A stretch of 64,000 bases of DNA from Mesorhizobium sophorae (GTDB lineage: Bacteria > Pseudomonadota > Alphaproteobacteria > Rhizobiales > Rhizobiaceae): NCBI RefSeq assembly GCF_002270415.1, contig NZ_NNRI01000013.1, forward strand, positions 558,001-622,000. The letters run 5' to 3'. The notes below the pieces were generated by a model. That model made no database searches. It was not told the DNA's origin and saw nothing but the letters and a program-made list of their open reading frames with translations. The position numbers were made by a program, and so were the translations under genes. Positions 51,811 through 60,516 of the stretch are shown in pieces (the first letter of the stretch is position 1; each line of letters starts with the position of its first letter).

Positions 51811-52167
51811 ATGGCCGATACCAACAAGTCCGACAGCCCCCACATCGACGACATCCAAAAGACGCTGGAAAAGCAGATCGCCGAACTGCGCAAGGAGATC
51901 ACCAAGATCAACAAGAGCATTTCGGCGCGGAGCGCGGAAATGCTCGACGACGCCAGCGAGCAGGCTTCGGATTTGTACGATACAGCCGCAGCCCGCGCGT
52001 CGCGAACCGCACAGCAGTTGCGCAGCCAGGCGCAGGCGGTGTCGGATGTCGCGCGCGACAATCCCGGTACGACGACGGCTGTGATCGGCGTGATCGGCCT
52101 GCTCGGCTTTCTGGCCGGCCTCGCCATTGGCCAGTCGATGAACGACAACTCGCGCCGCTGGTATTGA
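51811..52167 (+). CDS. DUF883-type (ElaB/YqjD-like) membrane-anchored protein
   Basis: A 118-residue protein. An amphipathic coiled-coil region (DIQKTLEKQIAELRKEITKI; DASEQASDLYDTAAARASRT) is followed by a C-terminal membrane helix (TAVIGVIGLLGFLAGLAIGQ) and a short tail. This is the layout of ElaB/YqjD proteins, which in E. coli associate with ribosomes at the membrane in stationary phase. ATG 51811 has AAAGGAAC in front. A terminator hairpin follows. Confidence 0.8.
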   Translation: MADTNKSDSPHIDDIQKTLEKQIAELRKEITKINKSISARSAEMLDDASEQASDLYDTAAARASRTAQQLRSQAQAVSDVARDNPGTTTAVIGVIGLLGFLAGLAIGQSMNDNSRRWY

Positions 52168-52180
52168 CCGCGGAGTGATG

Positions 52181-52203
52181 GAGCCGGCCTTGCCGGCTCA
52201 TTT
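52181..52203 (+). terminator. Terminator after the DUF883 gene
   Basis: GAGCCGGC at 52181-52188 pairs with GCCGGCTC at 52192-52199, followed by ATTTCT. Compact 8-bp stem with a 3-nt loop. Confidence 0.6.
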
Positions 52204-52238
52204 CTCTGTTTTCAGCACGTCATTGCCAGGAGGGCACC

Positions 52239-52406
52239 ATGGCTTCATCGATGTTGATCAGCATCCTGATCACGTTCCTCGTCATCATCCTCGTTCTCTA
52301 TCTGGTTCAGCGCCTTCCGCTGGACGCCCGGATGAGACAGATCGCCCAGATCATCGTCATCATCATCGGCATCATTTCACTGCTCAAATACCTTGCGGTT
52401 TTCTAG
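52239..52406 (+). CDS. 55-residue membrane protein (Thivi_2564-like)
   Basis: Starting at ATG 52239 after CCAGGAGGGC, this short protein has two helices: SMLISILITFLVIILVLYLV and, after QRLPLDARMRQ, IAQIIVIIIGIISLLKYLAV. The layout matches the small Thivi_2564-type membrane proteins of proteobacteria, for which no function is known. It is too short for most gene finders but has an excellent ribosome-binding site and a strong terminator behind it. Confidence 0.78.
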   Translation: MASSMLISILITFLVIILVLYLVQRLPLDARMRQIAQIIVIIIGIISLLKYLAVF

Positions 52407-52436
52407 GCCGCAGCGGCTCGATTTTCCACTTTACAA

Positions 52437-52474
52437 GCCGGCCCGGTTCTTTACGACCGGGCCGGCCTCGTTTC
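52437..52474 (+). terminator. Strong terminator after the small membrane gene
   Basis: An 11-bp stem, GCCGGCCCGGT at 52437-52447 with ACCGGGCCGGC at 52456-52466, followed by CTCGTTTC. Confidence 0.7.
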
Positions 52475-52609
52475 AAGAATGCGGTTTAATCGATTGATAT
52501 TGCTGGTTATTCGATAAAAATCCTGTGAGGTCTTGCCGTTGTCATGCTCGTTTGACAAAAGAGACGCGCCTCCGGCGGGAGGCCGCATATCAACGAGGAA
52601 AATTGCCAG

Positions 52610-53593
52610 ATGAACGTGGCCCAGAACATTGTCGCCGGCCTTGACCGGATACTCACCATGGAGCTGGTGCGCGTCACTGAACGCGCCGCCGTCGCGGCTG
52701 CCAGGCTGCGCGGGCGCGGCGACGAAAAGGCGGCCGACCAGGTCGCCGTCGATGCCATGCGCCAGGAGCTCAACCGGCTTGCCATCAGGGGCACGGTGGT
52801 GATCGGCGAGGGCGAGCGGGACGAGGCGCCGATGCTCTATATCGGCGAGGAAGTCGGCTCGGGCAAAGGCCCGGCGGTCGATATTGCGCTCGATCCGCTC
52901 GAAGGCACGACGATCTGCGCCAAGAACCTGCCCAATGCGCTCGCCGTTATCGCGATCGCCGAGAAGGGCAGCCTGCTGTTCGCGCCCGACGTCTACATGG
53001 ACAAGATCGCCATCGGTCCCGGCTATGCCGACGGCGTCATCGATATCGACGCCTCGCCGGCCGACAACATCGCCAGCCTTGCCCGCGCCAAGGGCGTCGC
53101 GGTGTCGGACATCACCGCCTGTATCCTCGACCGGCCACGCCACACCAAGCTGATCGACGCCGTGCGCGCCACGGGTGCAGCGATCCGGCTGATCGGCGAT
53201 GGCGACGTCGCCGGCGTCATCCACACCACCGATCCCGATGAAACCGGCATTGACATCTATCTCGGCACCGGTGGCGCACCGGAGGGTGTGCTGGCAGCGG
53301 CGGCGTTGCGCTGCACGGGCGGCCAGATGCAGGGCCGGCTGATCCTCGACACGCCGGAAAAGGTCGCACGCGCCGCCAAGATGGGTATTTCCGATCCGAA
53401 GCGGGTCTATCGGACGGAAGACATGGCGCGCGGCGATGTGCTGTTTGCGGCCACCGGTGTCACCGACGGCAACATGCTGGCCGGCGTCAAGTTCGGCCGC
53501 AACACCATCACCACCCACACGATCGTGCTGCGCTCGTCGTCGCGGACGGTGCGCGAGATCAAGGCCAGGCACCAGGATCTGGATAAGTTCTAG
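52610..53593 (+). CDS. glpX: Class II fructose-1,6-bisphosphatase (GlpX)
   Basis: A 327-residue metal-dependent phosphatase of gluconeogenesis and the Calvin/pentose cycles. GlpX hallmarks: VTERAAVAAARLRGRGDEKA, VVIGEGERDEAPMLYIGEE, IALDPLEGTTICAKNLPNAL (metal-binding Asp/Glu) and YLGTGGAPEGVLAAAALRCT. Full length. It is 18 bp or more from flanking genes with its own promoter region, after two terminators. In rhizobia this is usually the chromosomal fructose bisphosphatase needed for growth on organic acids. Confidence 0.95.
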   Translation: MNVAQNIVAGLDRILTMELVRVTERAAVAAARLRGRGDEKAADQVAVDAMRQELNRLAIRGTVVIGEGERDEAPMLYIGEEVGSGKGPAVDIALDPLEGTTICAKNLPNALAVIAIAEKGSLLFAPDVYMDKIAIGPGYADGVIDIDASPADNIASLARAKGVAVSDITACILDRPRHTKLIDAVRATGAAIRLIGDGDVAGVIHTTDPDETGIDIYLGTGGAPEGVLAAAALRCTGGQMQGRLILDTPEKVARAAKMGISDPKRVYRTEDMARGDVLFAATGVTDGNMLAGVKFGRNTITTHTIVLRSSSRTVREIKARHQDLDKF

Positions 53594-53689
53594 CTTTCTT
53601 CCCGTTGTTGGCTTAGGCGCTTGCGGACCAGCATCGCAGTTGTTAGCCCTGTGGCTGCGTCGGATGACGCAGGCCGCAAGGATTTGAGG

Positions 53690-53914
53690 ATGAAACCGTT
53701 CGACTGGCATGCGGATGCGATTTCGCGTGCCACCGCTGTCACGAAGTCCTATCGCAACACGCAGAACGTGCGCCGCTTTTTCACCCGCGAATGTGGCGAT
53801 GCGTTCAGGTTCGACCGGCCGTTCATGGCTTGGCTCAAGGACGGTGTGGACAAGACCATGGGCGACGCGGCCGACGAATGGCTTCGGCGCCAGGCTGAAA
53901 AGCGGAAAGCGTAG
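53690..53914 (+). CDS. DUF6434-type small protein
   Basis: A 74-residue basic protein: MKPFDWHADAISRATAVTKS, then YRNTQNVRRFFTRECGDAFR, FDRPFMAWLKDGVDKTMGDA and a Lys/Arg tail. The W-H...TKSYRNTQNVRRFF...F-x-RPFMAW pattern is that of DUF6434, sometimes attached to SAP domains; no activity is known. ATG 53690 after GGATTTGAGG; the frame upstream to 53621 has no site. Confidence 0.75.
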   Translation: MKPFDWHADAISRATAVTKSYRNTQNVRRFFTRECGDAFRFDRPFMAWLKDGVDKTMGDAADEWLRRQAEKRKA

Positions 53915-54067
53915 TTTTCTTGGCATCTTCCCCGACGGTGCATCACCGCGAACCGCTTGGCTTTGCCTGCCTTAGGCTGTTGCCTGTGCATGTCGTTGTC
54001 CCAAAACCGCTGCACAGTTTTGGGCGACATGCACTATCCTGCGGCCAACCATGAGTTGGCAAACCGC

Positions 54068-55852
54068 ATGACCGGCGACAAACGCCTCTTCCTCGATGTC
54101 AGGCAGTCGGCTACCGGGGTTTCCTGGGAGCACCGGCTGACCGAGCGGCAGGACATGGTCGCGCTCGCCATCGCGCAAGGCCACGGCGTGCCCGACATCG
54201 TCGCGCGGGTGCTTGCCGGTCGCGGCGTCACCGCCGAGCAGACCGAGAGGTTTCTCGACCCGACGATCCGCGACCTGTTGCCGGATCCGGCGTCGCTGAC
54301 CGACATGGACAAGGCGGCGGCCCGCATCGCGGCTGCGGTGATGGCCAGGGAAAAGGTGGCGATCTTCGGCGACTACGATGTCGACGGCGCTGCCTCGTCG
54401 GCCTTGCTGAAACGGTTCCTGGCGCATTTCTCGGTACCGTCGGAAATCTATATCCCTGACCGTATTTTCGAGGGTTATGGTCCCAATCCGGATGCGATGC
54501 GCGAACTGGTTTCGCGTGGCGCGACGCTGATCGTCACTGTCGATTGCGGCACCAACAGCGCCGTTTCCATCGACGCCGCCAATGCAGCCGGCGCCGATGT
54601 CGTCGTGCTCGACCACCATCAGGTCGGCGGTGCCTTGCCGGCGGCAGTTGCCGTCGTCAATCCCAACCGCGATGACGACCTTTCCGGACAGGGCCATCTC
54701 TGCGCCGCCGGCGTGGTCTTCCTCGCCCTTGTGCAGACGGCCAAGATCCTGCGCGGGCGGACAGTAGATGCCACGCCGCCGGACCTGCTTTCCCTGCTCG
54801 ATCTCACCGCACTTGCCACCGTCTGTGACGTGGTGCCGCTGACCGGCGTCAACCGTGCTTTCGTGGTCAAGGGACTGCAGATGGCGCGCCAGCAGAAGAA
54901 CGAAGGGCTGGCTGCACTTGCACGGGTGTCGCGCATCGGCGAGCCGATTAGCACCTTCCATCTCGCCTATCTGATCGGCCCGCGCATCAATGCAGGCGGG
55001 CGCATCGGCGATGCCGCGCTTGGCAGTCGCCTGCTTGCCACCGACGATCCGGTCGAGGCCCGCACCATTGCCGAGACGCTCGACCGGCTAAACCAGGAAC
55101 GGCAGATGATGGAGCAGGAGATGCTGGCAGCGGCCCGCGCCGAGGCCGATGCCGAACTTGCCGGCGGCAACGGCCCGGCCATCGTCGTCACCGCCAGCAA
55201 CAACTGGCACCCGGGCATTGTTGGCCTGCTCGCTTCACGGCTGAAGGATCATGCGCGCCGGCCGGCCTTCGCCATCGCCTTCAATGCCAGCGGCACAGGT
55301 ACCGGCTCGGGCCGCTCCGTATCGGGCTTCGACCTCGGCCGGCTGGTGCGCGAGGCGGCCGATGCCGGGCTGATCATCAAGGGCGGCGGCCACGGCATGG
55401 CGGCCGGAATCACAGTGGAGCGGGCGAAGCTTGGCGAGCTCCGGGCATTTTTCGAAGAGCGGGCGGCGGCCGACGTGTTCCGCCTGCAAGGCGAGGAAAG
55501 CCTGGCGATCGATGGGGCACTTGCCGCCGAAGGCGCGACGCTCGTCCTTCTCGACGCGCTAGAGAAAGCCGGACCGTTCGGCGCCGGGCATGCGGCGCCG
55601 GTCTTCGTGCTGCCGCGTCACCGGCTCGCAGATGCACGGCCGGTTGGCACCAACCACATCCGCGTCGAGCTGCAATCGGACAGCGGCGGCCGCATACAGG
55701 CGATCGCCTTTCGCGCCGTCGATACCGCACTTGGCGAATTCCTATTCAAGAACCGGGGCAAGACGGTGCATGTCGCCGGCTCGCTGTCGGCCAACTACTG
55801 GAACGGCAACCGTACGGTGCAATTTCGCATCATTGACGCGGCACGTGCGTAG
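54068..55852 (+). CDS. recJ: Single-stranded-DNA exonuclease RecJ
   Basis: A 594-residue 5'-3' exonuclease used in recombination and mismatch repair. DHH-family motifs: FGDYDVDGAASSALLKRFL (motif I), TVDCGTNSAVSI, VVLDHHQVGGALP (motif III) and DLTALATVCDVVPL. The DHHA1 domain has KGGGHGMAAGITVE. An OB-fold-like C-terminus ends AFRAVDTALGEF and NYWNGNRTVQFRI. Start choice is uncertain: ATG 54068 gives the usual MTGDKRLFLDV; ATG 54029 is possible. The IS element begins 17 bp after the stop and does not damage the gene. Confidence 0.95.
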   Translation: MTGDKRLFLDVRQSATGVSWEHRLTERQDMVALAIAQGHGVPDIVARVLAGRGVTAEQTERFLDPTIRDLLPDPASLTDMDKAAARIAAAVMAREKVAIFGDYDVDGAASSALLKRFLAHFSVPSEIYIPDRIFEGYGPNPDAMRELVSRGATLIVTVDCGTNSAVSIDAANAAGADVVVLDHHQVGGALPAAVAVVNPNRDDDLSGQGHLCAAGVVFLALVQTAKILRGRTVDATPPDLLSLLDLTALATVCDVVPLTGVNRAFVVKGLQMARQQKNEGLAALARVSRIGEPISTFHLAYLIGPRINAGGRIGDAALGSRLLATDDPVEARTIAETLDRLNQERQMMEQEMLAAARAEADAELAGGNGPAIVVTASNNWHPGIVGLLASRLKDHARRPAFAIAFNASGTGTGSGRSVSGFDLGRLVREAADAGLIIKGGGHGMAAGITVERAKLGELRAFFEERAAADVFRLQGEESLAIDGALAAEGATLVLLDALEKAGPFGAGHAAPVFVLPRHRLADARPVGTNHIRVELQSDSGGRIQAIAFRAVDTALGEFLFKNRGKTVHVAGSLSANYWNGNRTVQFRIIDAARA

Positions 55853-55869
55853 GGTCACCGTGGGGCGGC

Positions 55870-57554
55870 CTAGCTAGTTTCCGTCCACAAACGCCAATAT
55901 ATTGATATTATTACGTGAATCGGAGCTTTGCGTAAGCAAGGCCCGGCGGTTTCAGGTACACTTTGGTTTCATGCCACTGATTCCAAAGCACAATCTGCCA
56001 CCGCCGGAGCCGACAATGCGCCAAGAACGCACCGTCCAAGCGAGCATATTCGATCTTTTCGCCACACACGAGATCGGCCATGAACTGAAGGCGATGTCGC
56101 AATGGCTGGATGAGCATCGCGACCTACTCGGGCTGGTGGCGCGGGACCTGTGTCGAGATGGCGTCAAGGCCACTGGACGGCAAGGGTTGCCCGCCGAAGC
56201 AGTGTTGCGTTGTGCGCTGCTCAAGCAATACCGCCAGCTGAGCTATCAGGAGCTGGCGTTCCATCTTGAGGACTCCGCCTCGTTTCGTGCCTTTGCGCGG
56301 ATGCCATGGTCGTGGAGTCCGCAGAAGTCGGTGCTGCAAAAGACGATCAGCGCGATCAGGCCCGAGACCTGGGAACAGGTCAATCGGACACTCCTGTCGG
56401 GCGCTCGGCAGGCGAAGCTCGAAGACGGCACGGTCGTGCGATTGGACAGCACCGTGACCTCGGCACTCATGCACGAGCCGAGCGACAGTAGCCTGCTTTG
56501 GGATGCCGTGCGGGTCATGGTGCGCCTTCTGAAGCGGGCCGATAGCTTGGTCGGCGGCGCTGGCGCATCATGGCGCGATCATTGCCGCGCAGCCAAGAAG
56601 CGCGCCCGCAAGATCCAGTTCACGCGCGGCCGACCCAATCGCGTCCAACTCTACCGCGAACTGATCGTAATCACTCGCGCGACCTTGGCCTATCTGAAGG
56701 AGGCGACCGAGCGATTGGCCGAGGCGAGCACTCCGCCGCCCATCGCACTGTGGCAGGCCCAGGTTCGTCACTATCGGCCGCTGATCGAACGCATCATCAG
56801 ACAGAGCGAGCGGCGCGTGCTGGCCGGCGAGCCGGTGCCGGCCCGCGAGAAGTTGGTCAGCCTGTTCGAACCGCATGCCGATATCATCGTCAAAGGCAGC
56901 CGCGACACCGAATACGGCCACAAGCTCAACCTGACCTCCGGCAGGAGCGGCATGATCCTCGATCTGGTCATCGAAGCAGGCAACCCGGCCGACAGCGACC
57001 GCTTGCTGCCGATGCTGGAACGCCACATCGACATCTATGGTCAAGCGCCGCGGCAAGCCGCCGCCGATGGCGGCTTCGCCACGCGCGACAACCTGGTTAA
57101 AGCGAAGGCGTGGGGCGTCTCCGACATGGCATTCCACAAGAAAGCCGGCCTCAGGATCGAGGACATGGTCAGAAGCAAGTGGGTCTATCGCAAGCTACGC
57201 AACTTCCGCGCCGGCATCGAAGCTGGCATCTCTTGCCTCAAACGTGCTTACGGCCTGGCTTGCTGCACCTGGCGCGGCCTCGACCACTTCAAGACCTACG
57301 TCTGGTCCTCGGTCGTGGCCTACAACCTCGTCCTCTTCATTCGCCTCAAAGCGACCTGACGCCGACCAGGCATCGCAGTCGCACCCGCACCGGCCAATCC
57401 GGTCGCGGGGCGTGCGCCTAATCGCGCTCGTAGCACCGCTCTGACCAAACCAGCGCCGGTAGTTCCGTCGCATGCCTTCAAATGCTCTGCCAACCGAGGA
57501 TAAGCGATTGTAAACGCTGTAAAAAACGCAGGTTTATGGACGGAAACTAGCTAG
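55870..57554. mobile_element. ISNCY-like insertion sequence with CTAG target duplication
   Basis: The element spans 55874-57550 (1677 bp). Its ends are inverted repeats: CTAGTTTCCGTCCA at the left and its exact complement at the right, with further partial matches inward. CTAG at 55870-55873 and 57551-57554 is the apparent 4-bp target duplication; because CTAG is palindromic and also begins the repeat, the exact border is ambiguous by a few bases. It carries one transposase gene and lies between recJ and the patatin gene without breaking a recognised gene. Confidence 0.85.
55971..57359 (+). CDS. ISNCY-family transposase
   Basis: A 462-residue DDE transposase. An N-terminal DNA-binding region (VLRCALLKQYRQLSYQELAF) is followed by the catalytic core with DDE candidates: Asp in VVRLDSTV, Asp in AAADGGFATRDN and Glu in AGIEAGISCLKRAYG. 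The length and the RQGLPAEAVLRC and SRDTEYGHKLNL blocks fit the ISNCY group. The start is uncertain (ATG 55971 or 56016). The reading frame is intact, so the element could be active. Confidence 0.88.
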   Translation: MPLIPKHNLPPPEPTMRQERTVQASIFDLFATHEIGHELKAMSQWLDEHRDLLGLVARDLCRDGVKATGRQGLPAEAVLRCALLKQYRQLSYQELAFHLEDSASFRAFARMPWSWSPQKSVLQKTISAIRPETWEQVNRTLLSGARQAKLEDGTVVRLDSTVTSALMHEPSDSSLLWDAVRVMVRLLKRADSLVGGAGASWRDHCRAAKKRARKIQFTRGRPNRVQLYRELIVITRATLAYLKEATERLAEASTPPPIALWQAQVRHYRPLIERIIRQSERRVLAGEPVPAREKLVSLFEPHADIIVKGSRDTEYGHKLNLTSGRSGMILDLVIEAGNPADSDRLLPMLERHIDIYGQAPRQAAADGGFATRDNLVKAKAWGVSDMAFHKKAGLRIEDMVRSKWVYRKLRNFRAGIEAGISCLKRAYGLACCTWRGLDHFKTYVWSSVVAYNLVLFIRLKAT

Positions 57555-57643
57555 GATCGTATTTGCTTCCGAAATTCGCCTGGCGCCATTCGCGTTGGTC
57601 GGCGCGCGTCATGAGCCTGTTTCCTTGCCTTGGAAGACGTGAA

Positions 57644-58618
57644 TCAGGCGAGAACGGACTGCAGCCGGGTCAGTTCACCGATCTGCGCCATCGTCGCCTG
57701 ATAGCCGAGGCTGATCGCCTCTTCGGCGCGGTGGAATTCGGTCAGGCCGACATGGCTGAGCTTCGGCTGCAGCGACATGTCGGGCGGATCGCCGGCAAGC
57801 CTGGCGCGCGAGATGCGGTCCTGGATGATGTTGAAGGCCTCGACCATGACGCCGGTGATGCCGAGCCGCGTCTGATGCGAATGGTGCTCGGGATCGACCC
57901 GGCCGGGCCGCGGCGCATCCTTTTCGATGACCAGCTCGCCGGCGCTGTGCTTGATGACGGCGGCGCGGCCGAACAGATCGTAGTGGAGGTTGACCGCCAC
58001 CACGAGCGGCTGCTCATAGGCGCGGCAGACCGAAACCGGCACCGGGTTGACCAGCGCTCCGTCGACCAGCACGCGGCCGTTGCAATTCACCGGCTCGAAC
58101 ACGCCGGGCAGCGCATAGGAGGCGCGCATTGCGGTGATCAATGAGCCGCTCGACAGCCAGATTTCGTGGCCAGTGCGGATTTCGGAGGTGACGGCGACGA
58201 ACGGCTTGGCCAGGTCCTCGAAACGAATGCCGGCCATGTGCTCGCGCAGTCGGGCGTCGAGCTTCATGCCGCCGAACAGGCCGCTGCCGCGCAGATTGAG
58301 ATCGAGCAAGCCAAAAATGCGTCGCTTGGTCAGGCTGCGGGCGAATTCTTCCAGTTCGTCCAGTTTGCCTGAGAGGTAGCAGCCGCCGACCAGTGCTCCG
58401 ATCGACGTGCCGGCGATCATCGAGACTTCGATGCCGGCCTCATCGAGCGCGCGCAGCACGCCGATATGCGCCCAGCCTCTGGCGCAGCCGCCGCCCAAAG
58501 CGAGCGAAATACCGGTTTTCCTTGGTGGTTTTGTTTCGGATGCGCCGCCCGACGAGGACAGGCCATTGGCCTCCCTGACATCTGGTTTGTTACGCAATGA
58601 CGCCCACTCGAGCATCAT
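57644..58618 (-). CDS. Patatin-like phospholipase
   Basis: A 324-residue lipid acyl hydrolase. Oxyanion loop GGGCARGWAHIGVL, nucleophile serine in GTSIGALVG, and catalytic aspartate in the DGALVNPVP stretch form the patatin Ser-Asp dyad. RssA-like family. No signal peptide is seen. It starts at ATG 58618 with AAGGGAGATC in front. In rhizobia it is often found just downstream of hisI-folE, as here, on the same strand and 81 bp from hisI. Confidence 0.9.
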   Translation of the reverse strand: MMLEWASLRNKPDVREANGLSSSGGASETKPPRKTGISLALGGGCARGWAHIGVLRALDEAGIEVSMIAGTSIGALVGGCYLSGKLDELEEFARSLTKRRIFGLLDLNLRGSGLFGGMKLDARLREHMAGIRFEDLAKPFVAVTSEIRTGHEIWLSSGSLITAMRASYALPGVFEPVNCNGRVLVDGALVNPVPVSVCRAYEQPLVVAVNLHYDLFGRAAVIKHSAGELVIEKDAPRPGRVDPEHHSHQTRLGITGVMVEAFNIIQDRISRARLAGDPPDMSLQPKLSHVGLTEFHRAEEAISLGYQATMAQIGELTRLQSVLA

Positions 58619-58699
58619 GATCTCCCTTGTCCCACGGCTAATATAAGGGCGGGCCGTATCGAAATGGTGAATCTATGTGACTTGGATCAGGCAGGAGGT

Positions 58700-59161
58700 T
58701 CAAGCTGATGGTTTCCGATACGTGGTTTCCGCATCGAACAGCGGCTTGCTGCCGTCGTCAACAAGCGTCCCCTTGCCGTCGACCAGCCCCACCGTCCGAT
58801 AAAAGCATGAACGTCGACCCGTGTGACAAGTTGCGTCGTGGCCCAACACTTTGACGCGCAGCCACAATGCATCCTGATCGCAATCGGTGCGCATCTCGAC
58901 GACATGCTGAAAATTGCCTGACGTTTCGCCCTTCTTCCACAGCGCGTTGCGCGAACGCGACCAGTAGTGGGCGATGCCTGTCTCCAGCGTCAGCGCCAGC
59001 GCTTGCGCATTCATGTGCGCAACCATCAGCAGCACGCCGTCTTCGGCGTCGGTGACGACGACCGTGACGAGGCCGGTCGCGTCGAAGCGCGGTGAAAACA
59101 CCGCGCCTTCCTCCAACGCTTTCTTGTCCGACGGAGCTTTCGGAAATTCCAGTGCCGACAT
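58700..59161 (-). CDS. hisI: Phosphoribosyl-AMP cyclohydrolase
   Basis: A 153-residue monofunctional HisI, third step of histidine synthesis. Conserved blocks: VAHMNAQALALTLETG, YWSRSRNALWKKGETSGNFQ, RTDCDQDALWLRV (Mg-binding aspartates) and CHTGRRSCFYR (Zn cysteines). There is no fused HisE domain, as is usual in alphaproteobacteria. It follows folE on the minus strand by 34 bp. Confidence 0.95.
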   Translation of the reverse strand: MSALEFPKAPSDKKALEEGAVFSPRFDATGLVTVVVTDAEDGVLLMVAHMNAQALALTLETGIAHYWSRSRNALWKKGETSGNFQHVVEMRTDCDQDALWLRVKVLGHDATCHTGRRSCFYRTVGLVDGKGTLVDDGSKPLFDAETTYRKPSA

Positions 59162-59195
59162 CGCCGGTCCTTATCTAGCGATATTGGCTAGGGGT

Positions 59196-59831
59196 TTACA
59201 GCCCGCCACCGCGCACCATTGTGACGAAACGAACCTGCTCTTCGGGCGTGTCCTTGAAGACGCCGGTGAAGGTCGAGGTGAGGGTGGTTGAGCCCTGCTT
59301 GCGGATGCCGCGCATGGCCATGCACATGTGCTCGGCCTCGATCATGACGGCGACGCCGCGCGGATTGAGCACATCCTGGATGACACCGGCGATCTGCGCC
59401 GTCAGCGCCTCCTGGGTCTGCAGGCGATGGGCAAAGATATCGACCACGCGCGCGATCTTGGACAGGCCGACGACCTTGCCGTCCGGCAGGTAGCCGACAT
59501 GCGCCTTGCCGATAATCGGCACCATGTGGTGTTCGCAATGCGAGTGGAACTGGATGTCCTTGACGATGACCAGGTCGTCATAGCCGGCGACCTCCTCGAA
59601 GGTGCGACCGAGCTCTTCCGACGGGCACATGTCGTAGCCGCCGAACATTTCGCGGAAGGCCTTGGCCACCCGCTTCGGTGTGTCGACCAGCCCTTCGCGG
59701 TCCGGATTGTCGCCGGTCCAGCGCAAAAGCGTGTGCACGGCGGCCTCGACTTCGGCTTCGCTCGGCCGATCGGTGACCGGCTTCTCCATATAGGCTGACT
59801 GGGGCATGAGTTTCTTGATGACGGCATCCAT
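59196..59831 (-). CDS. folE: GTP cyclohydrolase I
   Basis: A 211-residue enzyme converting GTP to 7,8-dihydroneopterin triphosphate, the entry to folate synthesis. Signatures: VDTPKRVAKAFREMFGGYD, IQFHSHCEHHMVPIIGKAHV (zinc Cys/His), LSKIARVVDIFAHRLQTQE and EAEHMCMAMRGIRKQGSTT (second Zn cysteine). The frame runs upstream to 59990, but ATG 59831 gives the family-sized protein. It precedes hisI on the minus strand. Confidence 0.95.
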   Translation of the reverse strand: MDAVIKKLMPQSAYMEKPVTDRPSEAEVEAAVHTLLRWTGDNPDREGLVDTPKRVAKAFREMFGGYDMCPSEELGRTFEEVAGYDDLVIVKDIQFHSHCEHHMVPIIGKAHVGYLPDGKVVGLSKIARVVDIFAHRLQTQEALTAQIAGVIQDVLNPRGVAVMIEAEHMCMAMRGIRKQGSTTLTSTFTGVFKDTPEEQVRFVTMVRGGGL

Positions 59832-60069
59832 AAAGGCGTCTCCCGTAGTCCCTCTCGGCGGAGGAACGAGTTGAACGGACCACGACCTTTCGGTGTCAGA
59901 AACTTGCCCGGTTTCCAGCCCGTAAGTGGCGTGAACTTCCCGGCAAGGACACTGGCTTTCGTTGTCTTGTCGATACCGGACTGCCAGCATTATATAAGGT
60001 CATGACGAGCGAAAGGAAGACACGACAGCGGCAATCGCTGTTCGCTTGGCGGCGACGGATTGGAAAATA

Positions 60070-60516
60070 ATGATCAACGACGTCTATAATGCGAAAATTC
60101 TCGGTTTTGCCGGAAACATCGCCCGCATCGGCCGCCTCGACCATCCTGACGCGACCGCAAAGGCGCATTCCAAATTGTGCGGCTCGACCGTCACCGTCGA
60201 CCTCACGATGGAGGACGGCGTCGTCACCGACTTCGCCCACGACGTGAAGGCCTGCGCGCTCGGCCAGGCGTCATCCTCGATCATGGCGCAGCATGTCGTC
60301 GGCGCGAGTGCCGAGGAATTGCGCGCGGTGCGCGACACTATGCTGAAGATGCTGAAGGAAAATGGCGCCCCGCCTGACGGCCGCTTCGCGGACCTGAAAT
60401 ATCTGGAACCGGTGCGCGACTACAAGGCGCGGCATGCCTCGACCATGCTGACCTTCGACGCCGTGGTCGACGCGATCGGCCAGATCGAGAAGAAGCGCGC
60501 CGAAGAAGCGGCCTAG
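60070..60516 (+). CDS. Iron-sulfur cluster scaffold (IscU/NifU N-terminal-like)
   Basis: A 148-residue protein with the three conserved cysteines of U-type scaffolds: HSKLCGSTVTVDLTMEDGVV, DVKACALGQASSSIMAQHVV, and a third position in which the SufU/IscU cysteine is not clearly seen (KYLEPVRDYKARHAS). The first two Cys blocks are good. It is annotated in rhizobia as an iron-sulfur assembly scaffold. ATG 60070. Its stop overlaps by 4 bp the stop of the convergent LysR gene. Confidence 0.82.
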   Translation: MINDVYNAKILGFAGNIARIGRLDHPDATAKAHSKLCGSTVTVDLTMEDGVVTDFAHDVKACALGQASSSIMAQHVVGASAEELRAVRDTMLKMLKENGAPPDGRFADLKYLEPVRDYKARHASTMLTFDAVVDAIGQIEKKRAEEAA

